Source: Indioceanicola profundi (GTDB lineage Bacteria; Pseudomonadota; Alphaproteobacteria; Azospirillales; Azospirillaceae). From it: a stretch of DNA of 64,000 nucleotides. This document shows positions 36,104-44,386 of the stretch, piece by piece (position 1 is the first letter of the stretch; each line of letters opens with the position of its first letter). The DNA is taken from positions 124,001 through 188,000 of the forward strand of contig NZ_CP030127.1 of assembly GCF_003568845.1 (NCBI RefSeq), written 5' to 3'. The position numbers and the translations under genes were made by a program. Under the pieces are notes generated by a model. It had not been told where the DNA came from and made no database searches. It saw nothing but the letters and a program-made list of their open reading frames with translations.

Positions 36104-37156
36104 ATGTCGGAACGGCGGCAGCGTCGGCGACCCAAGGCTGGCGGCGTCACTGCAGTTGACGTCGCCGCATTGGCCGGGGTCTCCGTCGCTTCCGTGTCGC
36201 GGGTTCTGAATGGCAGCGGCAATGTCGGTTCCGCCGTGCGCCAAAGCGTGCTCGACGCGTCGGAGGAACTCGGCTACCAGCCCCATGCGGCGGCACGGGC
36301 GCTGGCGTCGCGGCGGTCCCGCATCATCGGCGTCGTGGTTCCGACCATCGAAAATCCCAACTTCGCAAAGGGCGTGGAAACGTTGCAGCGGCACCTTGCG
36401 GCCGCCGGCTACACCACGCTGCTGGCCAGTTCCGGCTACGATGCCGGGCGGGAGGCGGCGCATGTCAGGACCCTGGTCGCGCATGGCGTCGATGGGGTCA
36501 TGCTGATCGGCGGCAAGCACCAGCCGGATCTGCTGGCCTTTCTCGACGCCAAGAACATTCCACATGTGAATGCCTGGGTGCTGGACGGCCGGATGCCTTC
36601 TGTTGGGTTCGACAATCAGCAGGCTGCCTATCGTGCGGCCAGCTATCTCCTCGATCTCGGGCACCGGGATATCGGGGTTATTGCCGGCCTCACCAAAGGC
36701 AACGATCGGGCAGCCGCGCGCGTTGCCGGGATCAGGCAGGCACTGAGCGAGCGGGGGCTGGGGTTGCCGCAGGAGCGTTTGATCGAGCGCTCCTACCGCA
36801 TCGTAGATGGCCAGATCGGGCTGCGAGCGCTCCTGGAACAGCCGCAGCGGCCGACCGCCATCATCTGCGGGAACGATGTCCTGGCATTCGGGGCTTTGCT
36901 CGAATGTCAGGCTCGTGGCATCACCGTACCGCAGTCCCTCTCCATTTGCGGCTTCGACGATCTCGAATTTGCATCCCAATTACAGCCGCCACTGACCACG
37001 ATCCGCATCCCGGCGGATGAGATCGGGACGCGGGCAGCCGAATGTCTGCTCAGCGCGATCGATGGCAGGACGGTGCCCAGAAATGTAGAAGTCCCGATCA
37101 GCCTGGTTGTGCGCGGCAGTACCGCGCCGCCTGCCGAAAGAGCGGCAAACCTGTAA
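36104..37156 (+). CDS. LacI-family transcriptional regulator
   Basis: 350 residues, with the start chosen at MSERRQRRRPKAGG behind GGGAGGGGGAG. The helix-turn-helix is VTAVDVAALAGVSVASVSRV followed by LNGSGNVG and the hinge helix AARALASRRSRIIGVVV. The rest is a periplasmic-binding-protein-like effector domain (GVDGVMLIGGKHQP; AIICGNDVLAFGALL; SICGFDDLEFASQLQPPLTT). It lies between the IlvD-family dehydratase and the aldolase and probably represses this operon from the GTAAGCGCTTAC operators. The inducer is expected to be a pathway intermediate. Confidence 0.93.
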   Translation: MSERRQRRRPKAGGVTAVDVAALAGVSVASVSRVLNGSGNVGSAVRQSVLDASEELGYQPHAAARALASRRSRIIGVVVPTIENPNFAKGVETLQRHLAAAGYTTLLASSGYDAGREAAHVRTLVAHGVDGVMLIGGKHQPDLLAFLDAKNIPHVNAWVLDGRMPSVGFDNQQAAYRAASYLLDLGHRDIGVIAGLTKGNDRAAARVAGIRQALSERGLGLPQERLIERSYRIVDGQIGLRALLEQPQRPTAIICGNDVLAFGALLECQARGITVPQSLSICGFDDLEFASQLQPPLTTIRIPADEIGTRAAECLLSAIDGRTVPRNVEVPISLVVRGSTAPPAERAANL

Positions 37157-37174
37157 GCAGAAGGAAACGCGCCA

Positions 37175-38098
37175 ATGAATGTTCAGCCGATGCGGGGGGT
37201 TCTCGCCCCAGTCACTACCCCCTTCAAAGCCGATCTGTCGCCGGATGCCGATAAGCTGGTGCGCCAGTGCCGCTGGCTGCTGTCGCAGGATTGCGGCCTG
37301 GCCGTGTTCGGCACCAACAGCGAGGCCAACTCCATGTCGGTGGAGGAGAAGATCGAGCTGCTCGACGCGCTGGTCGATGCAGGACTCGACACCTCCCGCA
37401 TGATGCCTGGGACTGGCGCCTCTGCGCTTACCGATACTGTGCGACTGACCGCCCATGCCGTGAAGCGAGGCGTCGCCGGCGTCCTGATGTTGCCGCCCTT
37501 CTATTACAAAGGCGTATCGGATGAGGGGCTGTTCCGCAGTTTCGCGGAGGTGATCGAGCGTGTCGGTGATCCCCGGCTCCGCGTCTATCTGTACCATATC
37601 CCGCCTGTGGCCCAGGTGCCCATCTCCCTCGACCTGATCGAGCGCTTGATCAAGGCCTATCCGGATACTGTCGTGGGTATCAAGGACAGCTCCGGCGATT
37701 GGAACAACACCAAGGCCATGCTGGATCGCTTCCCCGGCTGGGGCGTCTTCGCCGGCAATGAGAATTTCTTGTTGCAGACGTTGCAGCATGGCGGGGTCGG
37801 GTGCATCTCGGCCACCTGCAACGTCAATGCTGGCGCCATCAGCCGCCTGTTCCGCGAATGGCAATCGCCGGAGGCTGAGCGTCTTCAGGCGGAGTGCGAC
37901 GAAGTCCGCCGGACCATCTCGCAGTTTCCGATGATCCCGGCGCTCAAGGCCACCATCGCGGATTTCTCGGGAGATTCCGAATGGGCAAGGCTGCGCCCGC
38001 CGCTCGTCGAATTGAGCGCAGACCAGCGGCAAGCCCTCAAGGCAGAGCTGGCCAAGCGGAACTTCCGGATGCCCGAGCTCGCGACGGCCAACGCCTAG
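37175..38098 (+). CDS. DapA-family aldolase (2-keto-3-deoxy sugar-acid aldolase-like)
   Basis: 307 residues with GAAGGAAA upstream of the ATG. It has the DHDPS/NAL-family barrel: VLAPVTTPFKADLSPD, LAVFGTNSEANSMSVEEK (in place of the usual G-T-T-G-E motif), the active-site Tyr in VYLYHIPPVAQ, and the Schiff-base Lys in VVGIKDSSGDW. Such enzymes cleave 2-keto-3-deoxy acids to pyruvate and an aldehyde, or dehydrate them. After two sugar-acid dehydratases, cleavage of the 2-keto-3-deoxy product is the natural role. It is the last gene of the operon, followed by a strong hairpin. Confidence 0.88.
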   Translation: MNVQPMRGVLAPVTTPFKADLSPDADKLVRQCRWLLSQDCGLAVFGTNSEANSMSVEEKIELLDALVDAGLDTSRMMPGTGASALTDTVRLTAHAVKRGVAGVLMLPPFYYKGVSDEGLFRSFAEVIERVGDPRLRVYLYHIPPVAQVPISLDLIERLIKAYPDTVVGIKDSSGDWNNTKAMLDRFPGWGVFAGNENFLLQTLQHGGVGCISATCNVNAGAISRLFREWQSPEAERLQAECDEVRRTISQFPMIPALKATIADFSGDSEWARLRPPLVELSADQRQALKAELAKRNFRMPELATANA

Positions 38099-38162
38099 AG
38101 CAGATCTTGGTCGGGTCGACATACCCGATCGGGCTGAGATGCTCGCTTGTGAAAGAAATCTG

Positions 38163-38198
38163 GACCGGTTTCTGATCCCAGTTGATCGGAAACCGGTC
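38163..38198 (+). terminator. Hairpin ending the sugar-acid operon
   Basis: GACCGGTTTCTGATC pairs with GATCGGAAACCGGTC (15 bp, one mismatch) across a 6-base loop, 64 bases after the aldolase stop. No U-tract follows. Confidence 0.6.
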
Positions 38199-38448
38199 TG
38201 AGACCGGGAGGGGAAGTGCCGGAGCGGCGGCTGTTCTCGATCTGTGTCCGGACGCATCGGGTCGGGATGTGGGGGGCGTCTTCCGGCCAATTTTCATCTG
38301 GTCCATTTGGCTGCCCGCTTCGCAAGCCGAAGGCATGGGAATGACGCAAGCCAGATGCGCATGCTGCAATGCACCATGCCACTTTGCGGCTGCGAAAAAA
38401 TGCGCCATTTAAAAGGGGTATGAGCGACTCCGAATTGGTGCATCCAAG
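38199..38448. other. Intergenic region before the DUF1127 gene
   Basis: 250 bp without a supported gene. The last 60 bases are AT-richer (GCGAAAAAATGCGCCATTTA) and probably contain the promoter of the DUF1127-like gene. Confidence 0.35.
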
Positions 38449-38682
38449 ATGACTCACATTACTTTCGACAAGGGCTCCCACGGCCTCGCCACCACGGCTA
38501 CCCGCTTTCTTGCCGCCTTTGCCGGCGTCGTGCAGAGCTGGAAGACGGGGACTGCCGCGGCTCGCCGCTATCAGGATCTCAGCATGCTTGGCGTGCAGGA
38601 GCTGGAGCAGGCCGGGCTGACGAAAGGGGATCTGGCGCGCGAGGCCATGTTCCCGACGCGCACCATCCCCGGCGTGCGCTGA
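38449..38682 (+). CDS. DUF1127-like small protein
   Basis: 77 residues. The second half, SWKTGTAAARRYQDLSMLGV followed by QELEQAGLTKGDLAREA, matches the DUF1127 pattern (a basic helix, then a Leu-x-x-x-x-Leu-x-x-x-Gly-Leu-Thr-x-x-Asp segment). DUF1127 proteins are abundant in alphaproteobacteria. Some bind RNA or affect phosphate and carbon metabolism and sRNA turnover. No strong ribosome binding site is seen. It stands between the convergent sugar-acid operon and the gntR-tct operon. Confidence 0.7.
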   Translation: MTHITFDKGSHGLATTATRFLAAFAGVVQSWKTGTAAARRYQDLSMLGVQELEQAGLTKGDLAREAMFPTRTIPGVR

Positions 38683-38731
38683 TCATCGCCGCGACCGCCG
38701 GGGATGGTGCGCGTCGGTCCCAAGTTTCAGG

Positions 38732-39433
38732 TCAGGCTTCCGGGAAGATCTGACGGTAAGCCTGGATATAGGCGTCCTTGGAATGGACAAGATGGCTGGT
38801 GCACAGCGCGACCAGCCGCTCCCGGTCACCTTCGGACAGTGCCGCGATCATTGCGGCATGTTCGTCACGCGCCCGCGTGAGGAGATTGGGCCTGGCAATG
38901 GCATAAGACCGGATGCCATGGGTCTTCTGGGCATAGACCTCGATCGCTTCTGCCAGATAGGGGTTGCCGCATCCGGCAAAGAGAACCCGGTGGAACTCCA
39001 AGTTCAGGCGAAAAACCTGGACAAGTGCGCCTGCCTTGACCGCTTCCGTATGAAGCTGATGAATCCGTTCGAGCTCGCCGGCCAAGTGAGGGGCCGGTAA
39101 GGGAATCATCTGGGCAGCCTGCCGCTCCAGCAGGGTTCTGACGAGATAAATCTGCTCAACCTCATTGGGATTCAGGTCTCGTACGGTGGCCCCGCGGTTG
39201 CGCCGACGCACAACAACGCCCATACGCTCCAACTGGATCAAGGCCTCACGCACTATGTGACGTTTGGTTTTGAAACGCTGGATCAGATCGTCTTCGACAA
39301 GTCTTTCCCGGGGCCGCAGGCGACCGAGTGCAATATCCTCTTCGAGCTGGGCAAGAACAAGCGGAAGGGCGGAGGAAGCGCTCTCCTCCGCCTCCTCCTG
39401 CAGCTCTGGATGTGCCGTAACAATGCTGTCCAT
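38732..39433 (-). CDS. GntR-family (FCD) transcriptional regulator
   Basis: 233 residues. The winged helix at the N-terminus is LAQLEEDIALGRLRPRERLV then EDDLIQRFKTKRHIVREALI; the FCD effector domain follows (YLVRTLLERQAAQMI; FRLNLEFHRVLFAGCGN; DEHAAMIAALSEGDRERLV) with metal-type histidines. FCD regulators sense carboxylates and sugar acids. The gene starts two bases after tctA ends and is thus the last gene of the tctC-tctB-tctA-gntR operon. It is the best candidate to bind the GGATTAT-ATAATCC palindromes before both tctC copies. Confidence 0.92.
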   Translation of the reverse strand: MDSIVTAHPELQEEAEESASSALPLVLAQLEEDIALGRLRPRERLVEDDLIQRFKTKRHIVREALIQLERMGVVVRRRNRGATVRDLNPNEVEQIYLVRTLLERQAAQMIPLPAPHLAGELERIHQLHTEAVKAGALVQVFRLNLEFHRVLFAGCGNPYLAEAIEVYAQKTHGIRSYAIARPNLLTRARDEHAAMIAALSEGDRERLVALCTSHLVHSKDAYIQAYRQIFPEA

Positions 39434-39435
39434 GA

Positions 39436-40947
39436 TCAGATCCTACGGGCCCGTCCTGACCGGGTCACCAATCCCACAAGCCAGCGTGAAACGAAGGTGC
39501 CCTGGATCAGGGAAAGTATGGCCAATGCGAAGAAGAACAAGGCCAGCGGGCTTTCAAGGAAAACGGTCCAGCTTCCATAGCCGATCAGCAAGGACTGGCC
39601 TAGCGTGTTGTCCATCAGCGGACCCAGGATCAGACCGAGCACGAGCGGTGGGGTTGGGATCTTCAACCGGTCGAAGACATAGCCAAGGAAGCCGAAGGCC
39701 AGCATCAGATAAACATCGAACATGCTGTTATTGATGGCGAATGAGCCGATCACGCAGAGCACGATGATGATGGGGCCAAGCACCAGATTGGGCACCCGCG
39801 TGACATGAACGCAGAGACGGGTGAACCAGATACCGGTGAGGAACAGGGCGATATTGGCAAAGACCACGGCCCAGATCAGGGTGTAGGTGATGTCGGCATG
39901 TTCCGTCATCAGGTTCGGTCCCGGCATGACGCCGTGCACCATCAAGCCGCCCATCATCACTGCTGTAGAAGAGCTGCCGGGAATACCGAGCGCGATAGTC
40001 GGAATCAGGGAGCCGCCGACCACGGCATTATTGGCGGCTTCAGGAGCGGCAATGCCGTCCTCGACGCCGGTCCCGAACTTGTCTTTTTGTTTAGAGAAGC
40101 GCTTAGCCTCGTTATAGGCGAACCAGCAGGCGGTGTCGCCGCCGCTGCCGGGGATCAAGCCGGTAATCACGCCGATACCGGAGGAGCGCAGCACATTAGG
40201 CAGCAGGCGCCGCATCAACGCCCCGGTCAGGATCAGACTGTCGTTGATCTTGCGAATGCCCTCGCCGATCGCATTGCCCTGTTCGATCAGTCGGATAGCC
40301 TGTGGCACCGAAAACAAACCGATCAGGGCTACGGTGAAGGGGATGCCCTGATAGAGTTCCAGCTGGCCGAAGGTAAAGCGCGGTGTTCCCGTCACCATGT
40401 CCATGCCCACCGTGGCGAGCAACAATCCCAATGCTCCGGAGAAAAGCCCGCGGACCGTGGATTCTTGCGACAGGGAGGCGATGATGGTAATGCCCAGGAT
40501 AGCCACGGCGAACACTTCGACGGGACCGAACTCGAGCACGATGCGCCCCAGCATGGGAGCGATGGTGAGCAGTGCAATGCCGCTGATAATGCCGCCAATC
40601 AGGGAGGCATAGAGCGACACGCCCAAAGCATGACCGGGACGGCCGGCGGCAGCCATGGGATAGCCGTCCATCACGGTGGCCGCTGCTGCTGGCGTCCCGG
40701 GCGTCCGGAGTAGGATCGCGGCGATCGATCCGCCATACATGGCCGCAAGATAGAGGGCTGCCATCATGGAAATTCCGGTCTCCGCCGGCATGGCGAAGGT
40801 CAAGGGCAGCAGGAGCGCAATGGCCATGGTGGCCGAGAGCCCTGGCATCGCTCCAACGACTAGGCCAATCATCACACCAGCGAAAATTGCGATAATGTTC
40901 CAGACGCTGAGAACGTGGTTCAGGCCGAGCAGAATATTGTCGAACAT
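39436..40947 (-). CDS. tctA: TTT-family transporter large membrane subunit TctA
   Basis: 503 residues with about 12 membrane helices. Conserved TctA motifs are FAGVMIGLVVGAMPGLSATM, GSIAAILLRTPGTPAAAATV (the substrate-site loop), MLGRIVLEFGPVEVFAV, GVITGLIPGSGGDTACWFAY and LGIPGSSSTAVMMGGLM. It is the channel-forming subunit that uses an ion gradient to import the carboxylate delivered by TctC. It lies between tctB (13-bp gap) and gntR (2-bp gap). Length and motifs are normal. Confidence 0.96.
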   Translation of the reverse strand: MFDNILLGLNHVLSVWNIIAIFAGVMIGLVVGAMPGLSATMAIALLLPLTFAMPAETGISMMAALYLAAMYGGSIAAILLRTPGTPAAAATVMDGYPMAAAGRPGHALGVSLYASLIGGIISGIALLTIAPMLGRIVLEFGPVEVFAVAILGITIIASLSQESTVRGLFSGALGLLLATVGMDMVTGTPRFTFGQLELYQGIPFTVALIGLFSVPQAIRLIEQGNAIGEGIRKINDSLILTGALMRRLLPNVLRSSGIGVITGLIPGSGGDTACWFAYNEAKRFSKQKDKFGTGVEDGIAAPEAANNAVVGGSLIPTIALGIPGSSSTAVMMGGLMVHGVMPGPNLMTEHADITYTLIWAVVFANIALFLTGIWFTRLCVHVTRVPNLVLGPIIIVLCVIGSFAINNSMFDVYLMLAFGFLGYVFDRLKIPTPPLVLGLILGPLMDNTLGQSLLIGYGSWTVFLESPLALFFFALAILSLIQGTFVSRWLVGLVTRSGRARRI

Positions 40948-40960
40948 GCGTGGAGACCTC

Positions 40961-41389
40961 TTATTCCAGCGGCCCCATGGGCACGGGCAGACTTAGGAAC
41001 CAGACGAACAGGGCCCAGACGAAGGCCGATACGCCCACTGCCAGAAGAATTGCCTTGAGCGGGGAAAGGGTCCGTAGGAAGAGCATCGTGCCTACGATGA
41101 AAATTGGCGTCGCGACGAAGTAGCCTAGGAACTTTAGTACTGCGACATAGGCGATGGTCGCCAGGCTGAAGGCGACGGCCGGACCGGCCCGGCCGGGCCG
41201 CTCGATCTTCTCGTGATGATGGGTACGGGCCCACCAAGCCTGCACGATCATGCCGACAGCCAGGAGCGAGACAACAATGGCTAGGCCCTGAGGCAGCTGC
41301 GCGGCGGTGTCCGGCAGGGACATCGCGCTTATAAAGAAGGTTGCGGCTAGGGCAATACCCGCGCCGGCGAGGGCGGCGATGGCGATCAT
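40961..41389 (-). CDS. tctB: TTT-family transporter small membrane subunit TctB
   Basis: 142 residues from MIAIAALAGAGIALAATFFI, with CAGGAG upstream; a longer reading from 41449 lacks a ribosome site. Four hydrophobic helices are seen (residues about 1-20, 34-50, 74-92 and 95-135), the usual TctB layout, with a polar loop WWARTHHHEKIERPGRAG after the second. It is the poorly conserved partner of TctA. Position between tctC and tctA confirms the call. Confidence 0.88.
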   Translation of the reverse strand: MIAIAALAGAGIALAATFFISAMSLPDTAAQLPQGLAIVVSLLAVGMIVQAWWARTHHHEKIERPGRAGPAVAFSLATIAYVAVLKFLGYFVATPIFIVGTMLFLRTLSPLKAILLAVGVSAFVWALFVWFLSLPVPMGPLE

Positions 41390-41494
41390 CCAAGGAACTC
41401 CTGAAAGGGCGTGGTGCGCCCGCTCATTCAGACAGGAGAGCGGGCGCACGCGGCTTGCGAGCCGCAGAGTCCTGCTGGACTCTGTCGGCGCGGT

Positions 41495-42475
41495 TTACTG
41501 GCCGTTGCCAATCGTGTCCTTGACCTCGTTCCAGATCTCCTTGAAGTCGGTTTCCTGCTCTTTCAGGAAAGCCGCGTACTCGTCGCCGGTGATGATGTCG
41601 ACATCGAGCGCCTGCGCCTCCGCATCCTTCTTGAACTTCGGATCGGCGGCAACCTTCTGCATGGCCGCGATGAACTGCTGCTTCTTGTCCTCCGGCATGC
41701 CCTTGGGCCCGCTGTAACCCCGCGACGAGCCGGCCACCACATCATAGCCCAGCTCCTTCAGGGTCGGCACGTCGGGCAGCTTGGGGTGACGCTCCTCGGT
41801 GAAGATCGCCAGCATGCGCAGATTGCCGGACTCAACCTGGGAATAGACATTGCCCAGATTATTGAAGCTGGCGTCGATCTTGCCGGCCATGGCGGCCTGC
41901 CAGGAGGGGCCGTCGCCCTGGAACGGCACCATGGTGAACTTCATGTCCGAGGCGCGCTGCAACATCAACGTGGTGAAGAAATCATCCCCGCCCACACCGG
42001 AATTGCCGACCCGGATCCGGCCCGGATTGGCCTTGGCATGGTCCAGGAACTCCTGCGCGGTCTTGAAGGGGCTGTCCTTGCCTACCACGATCACTCCGGG
42101 ATCGGTGACCACGTTCACCAGCGGCTCCAGATCGTCGATCGTGTAGCGGATGTCCTCGTTCATGATGTAGTTGGTCATCAGCATCGGCGTGTTCGTGATG
42201 CTGATCACCGACCCGTCCGACTTGCTCTGATGCGCCAGCTGGGTCCAGGCGATGGCACCGGTGGCGCCGGGCACATACTGGTTCACGAAGGTGACGCCCA
42301 GCTCCTTTTGCAGATGCGGCTGGGTCAGCTGGGCCAGCACGTCCGAACCGCCGCCGGGCTTGAAGCCCTGCAGCACCGTGACCTTGTCGCCCTGCTTGTA
42401 CTCGGCCTGGGCAGCCTGCCCGCCAAGGGCCAGAGCAACTGCCGCTGCGGCATAGATGATCTTGCTCACTCTCAC
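41495..42475 (-). CDS. tctC: TTT-family periplasmic solute-binding protein (TctC/Bug), copy 2
   Basis: 326 residues from a GTG start; first gene of the tctC-tctB-tctA-gntR operon. The signal peptide, ligand-site loops and the first 290 or so residues are the same as in copy 1 (30677-31657). The last 35 residues differ at five positions: DVDII for DIDII, EYAAFLKEQETDF for EYRTFMKEQETEF. It is the expected partner of the adjacent TctA and TctB. Both copies probably serve this single TctAB. A leader of about 80 bases, including the 16-bp palindrome, is also shared. Confidence 0.95.
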   Translation of the reverse strand: MRVSKIIYAAAAVALALGGQAAQAEYKQGDKVTVLQGFKPGGGSDVLAQLTQPHLQKELGVTFVNQYVPGATGAIAWTQLAHQSKSDGSVISITNTPMLMTNYIMNEDIRYTIDDLEPLVNVVTDPGVIVVGKDSPFKTAQEFLDHAKANPGRIRVGNSGVGGDDFFTTLMLQRASDMKFTMVPFQGDGPSWQAAMAGKIDASFNNLGNVYSQVESGNLRMLAIFTEERHPKLPDVPTLKELGYDVVAGSSRGYSGPKGMPEDKKQQFIAAMQKVAADPKFKKDAEAQALDVDIITGDEYAAFLKEQETDFKEIWNEVKDTIGNGQ

Positions 42476-42536
42476 AGCGCTTCCTCCGGGTTCGTTGATT
42501 CTTGGTTAATGAACCCAACCCTAGACCCATTGCCCA

Positions 42537-42552
42537 GGATTATCAATAATCC
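42537..42552. promoter_or_regulatory. 16-bp palindromic operator candidate upstream of tctC copy 2
   Basis: GGATTAT-CA-ATAATCC, the same palindrome as at 30600-30615, lies 62 bases before the GTG start of tctC copy 2. It is the likely site for autoregulation of the tct-gntR operon by its own GntR protein. Confidence 0.6.
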
Positions 42553-42814
42553 TTATGACGGCTTTGAGGAAAATCCGACTTCGCTTCGTTCACTGGCGAG
42601 ACCGGAAGGCATGAGATTGCGCAAAACAGTATTTTGCCCCAGGAAGCTTCTGCAAAGGTCAAAGGCATAGTGGAACGGGGATTCCGCTACGCGCTGGAAG
42701 GTGCTGTGTTGTTATGCAAAGCAGCACAGATTTCCTTCCGGTCATGGTAGTCCAACGTTGAGGCGCCTATTTTTTGGTACATTTACTAAATGCTAGCAAT
42801 CGGCATCCCGTCGG

Positions 42815-44191
42815 TTATTCCCCGTGCAGCAAATCCCACAGCGTTCCCGCTGCGGCGGCAGCTTCGATGATCTTTTTTGCCGGACAAGCCTGCCGATAGC
42901 TCCAGGGCATCATTGCGTGCCGCGCCGCCGACTCCCTTGGTGTCATGCCATCCAGTAAATCCAGCTCCGTGTCGAGCAACGCGATAGCAGCCTCTTGCCC
43001 CAACACCGGCGCCGCAATCGCCAGCATGGCATCCATCTCGCGCTGAATCAGGGCAGCAGTCCTGAGTGGTTCGAGCTGCCCGGCACCGCCGCAAACTGCC
43101 GGGCCTTTCCTCACCGCCGCTTGGCGTCGGGCTGCAAGCGCGAGCCATTCGGCGCGAGTAAGGCGGTGCGCCGAGGCGGGGGGAGGGGACTTCGGGCGCC
43201 AGCCTGGACGAAAACCAATCAGCCGACGGGCGTCCGTGGTGCCGTCGATGGGGTCGGCGGGATGCAGCGCAAGATCCTCGATGGCCAAGCTGTCCGGCTG
43301 CTCATCGCAGCGGCAATACGGGCAGGCCCGATGATCGTCATATCCCATGCCCAGCACCGGGAGACCTCGGACAATCGCGCTGCCGCGAACCCCCTGCCGC
43401 CGTTCATAGTCCTTGATGAGGCTTTCTGCCCTCGGGGCATTCACGATGTCCACAAAGGCCGGCTTCAGATCACCACGCACCGTATCCAGATGCAGCACGA
43501 TCCCACTGATGCGATGGTAACTCTGGCCACATCTTCCGCACAGAATGGGCGCGCCGGCGACAGTAAACGGAACCCGGTCCAGCCCCTGTCCACGATCATA
43601 TTTCCAGCGTCCGGTCAGGACGCCCTCCATTTGCCGACGTAGGGAAATCTGCTGAGCCTCGGGCGCTCCGGATCGGATGGTGAAGACCGCCATTTCCTTC
43701 AGGTCGCGGGGAAGGGCGTCATAATCCCGGTGGCGCAGGAAAAACCACATGCTCTTTAGCCCCGCGGCTCGGTATCTGCTGATTCGTGCACGCGTGACGA
43801 AAACTTCCTGCGGTGAACGCTGGATCTCCACAGCGATCTGGTAGCCCCTGGTCGGGTGCGTTAATAGAACATCGGCCCGCCAGCCTTCTCCCGCGGCTTC
43901 GAGTTCAACCCCAAACCCAAGCTCTTGGGCAACTCGGTAGGCTTCGACTTTGAGCCGTTCGTGGACGATACTTTCACCGCCTGCGCCGGCGCAGGGACTG
44001 CCTATGTGGGAGAAGAAGAAAAGGCCGGAGCTTGATGTCTTCGCGATCCCCCGCCCGCCACAGCATGCCATGCGGATGTCGCCAGCCTTGCTGCGCTGGC
44101 GCACCGCGGACCAAGCGGCTTCGTCATGATCGATCGCCAGGATCACCCTGTCATCAAGCAAGGCCTTTTGAGGCATGGGCAAGTCGCTCAT
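42815..44191 (-). CDS. CoiA-like nuclease-domain protein
   Basis: 458 residues if started at MSDLPMPQKALLDDRVILAI; the start is uncertain because no good ribosome site is seen. Residues about 80-125 contain ESIVHERLKVEAYRVAQELG, then RADVLLTHP and IAVEIQRSPQ. This is the His, Asp, Glu-x-Gln signature of the CoiA/restriction-endonuclease-like fold. Cysteine pairs CGRCGQSYHR (near 215) and CPYCRCDEQ (near 290) may bind zinc. The C-terminal 70 residues (LDTELDLLDGMTPRESAA) resemble the antitoxin/Xre-associated DUF2384 region, but weakly. CoiA in Gram-positive bacteria promotes recombination during transformation; the role of alphaproteobacterial relatives is unknown. It is neighboured by a DUF2934 gene on the same strand. 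Confidence 0.7.
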   Translation of the reverse strand: MSDLPMPQKALLDDRVILAIDHDEAAWSAVRQRSKAGDIRMACCGGRGIAKTSSSGLFFFSHIGSPCAGAGGESIVHERLKVEAYRVAQELGFGVELEAAGEGWRADVLLTHPTRGYQIAVEIQRSPQEVFVTRARISRYRAAGLKSMWFFLRHRDYDALPRDLKEMAVFTIRSGAPEAQQISLRRQMEGVLTGRWKYDRGQGLDRVPFTVAGAPILCGRCGQSYHRISGIVLHLDTVRGDLKPAFVDIVNAPRAESLIKDYERRQGVRGSAIVRGLPVLGMGYDDHRACPYCRCDEQPDSLAIEDLALHPADPIDGTTDARRLIGFRPGWRPKSPPPASAHRLTRAEWLALAARRQAAVRKGPAVCGGAGQLEPLRTAALIQREMDAMLAIAAPVLGQEAAIALLDTELDLLDGMTPRESAARHAMMPWSYRQACPAKKIIEAAAAAGTLWDLLHGE

Positions 44192-44386
44192 CCGCAAAGT
44201 GAGGGCAGCCTGTAGCCGCCTGCAAGGCGATCCTGCGGAATGTCGGCTGCACCGGAGCACATCCGGACCTGCCGGGGCATTGCCCTTCAGCACGATACAG
44301 CCATGGAGCGGGGCTTGATGAGCAACCCGCCCCATGGCTTTGGCGAGACAGATCAGTGCTGGATCATAACCGGTACTGACGCCAGA

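Larger units (their letters stand above)
41495..42555 (-). repeat. Inverted repeat unit 2 (tctC plus promoter)
   Basis: The mirror copy of 30597-31657. The two units are oriented towards each other with about 9.8 kb between their inner ends. Similarity covers the palindrome, the leader and the whole gene. Confidence 0.88.

Noticed and set aside
41411-42670. 419-codon plus-strand open frame over tctC copy 2
   Set aside because: Antisense shadow of tctC; it resembles the other long frame only because of the repeat.
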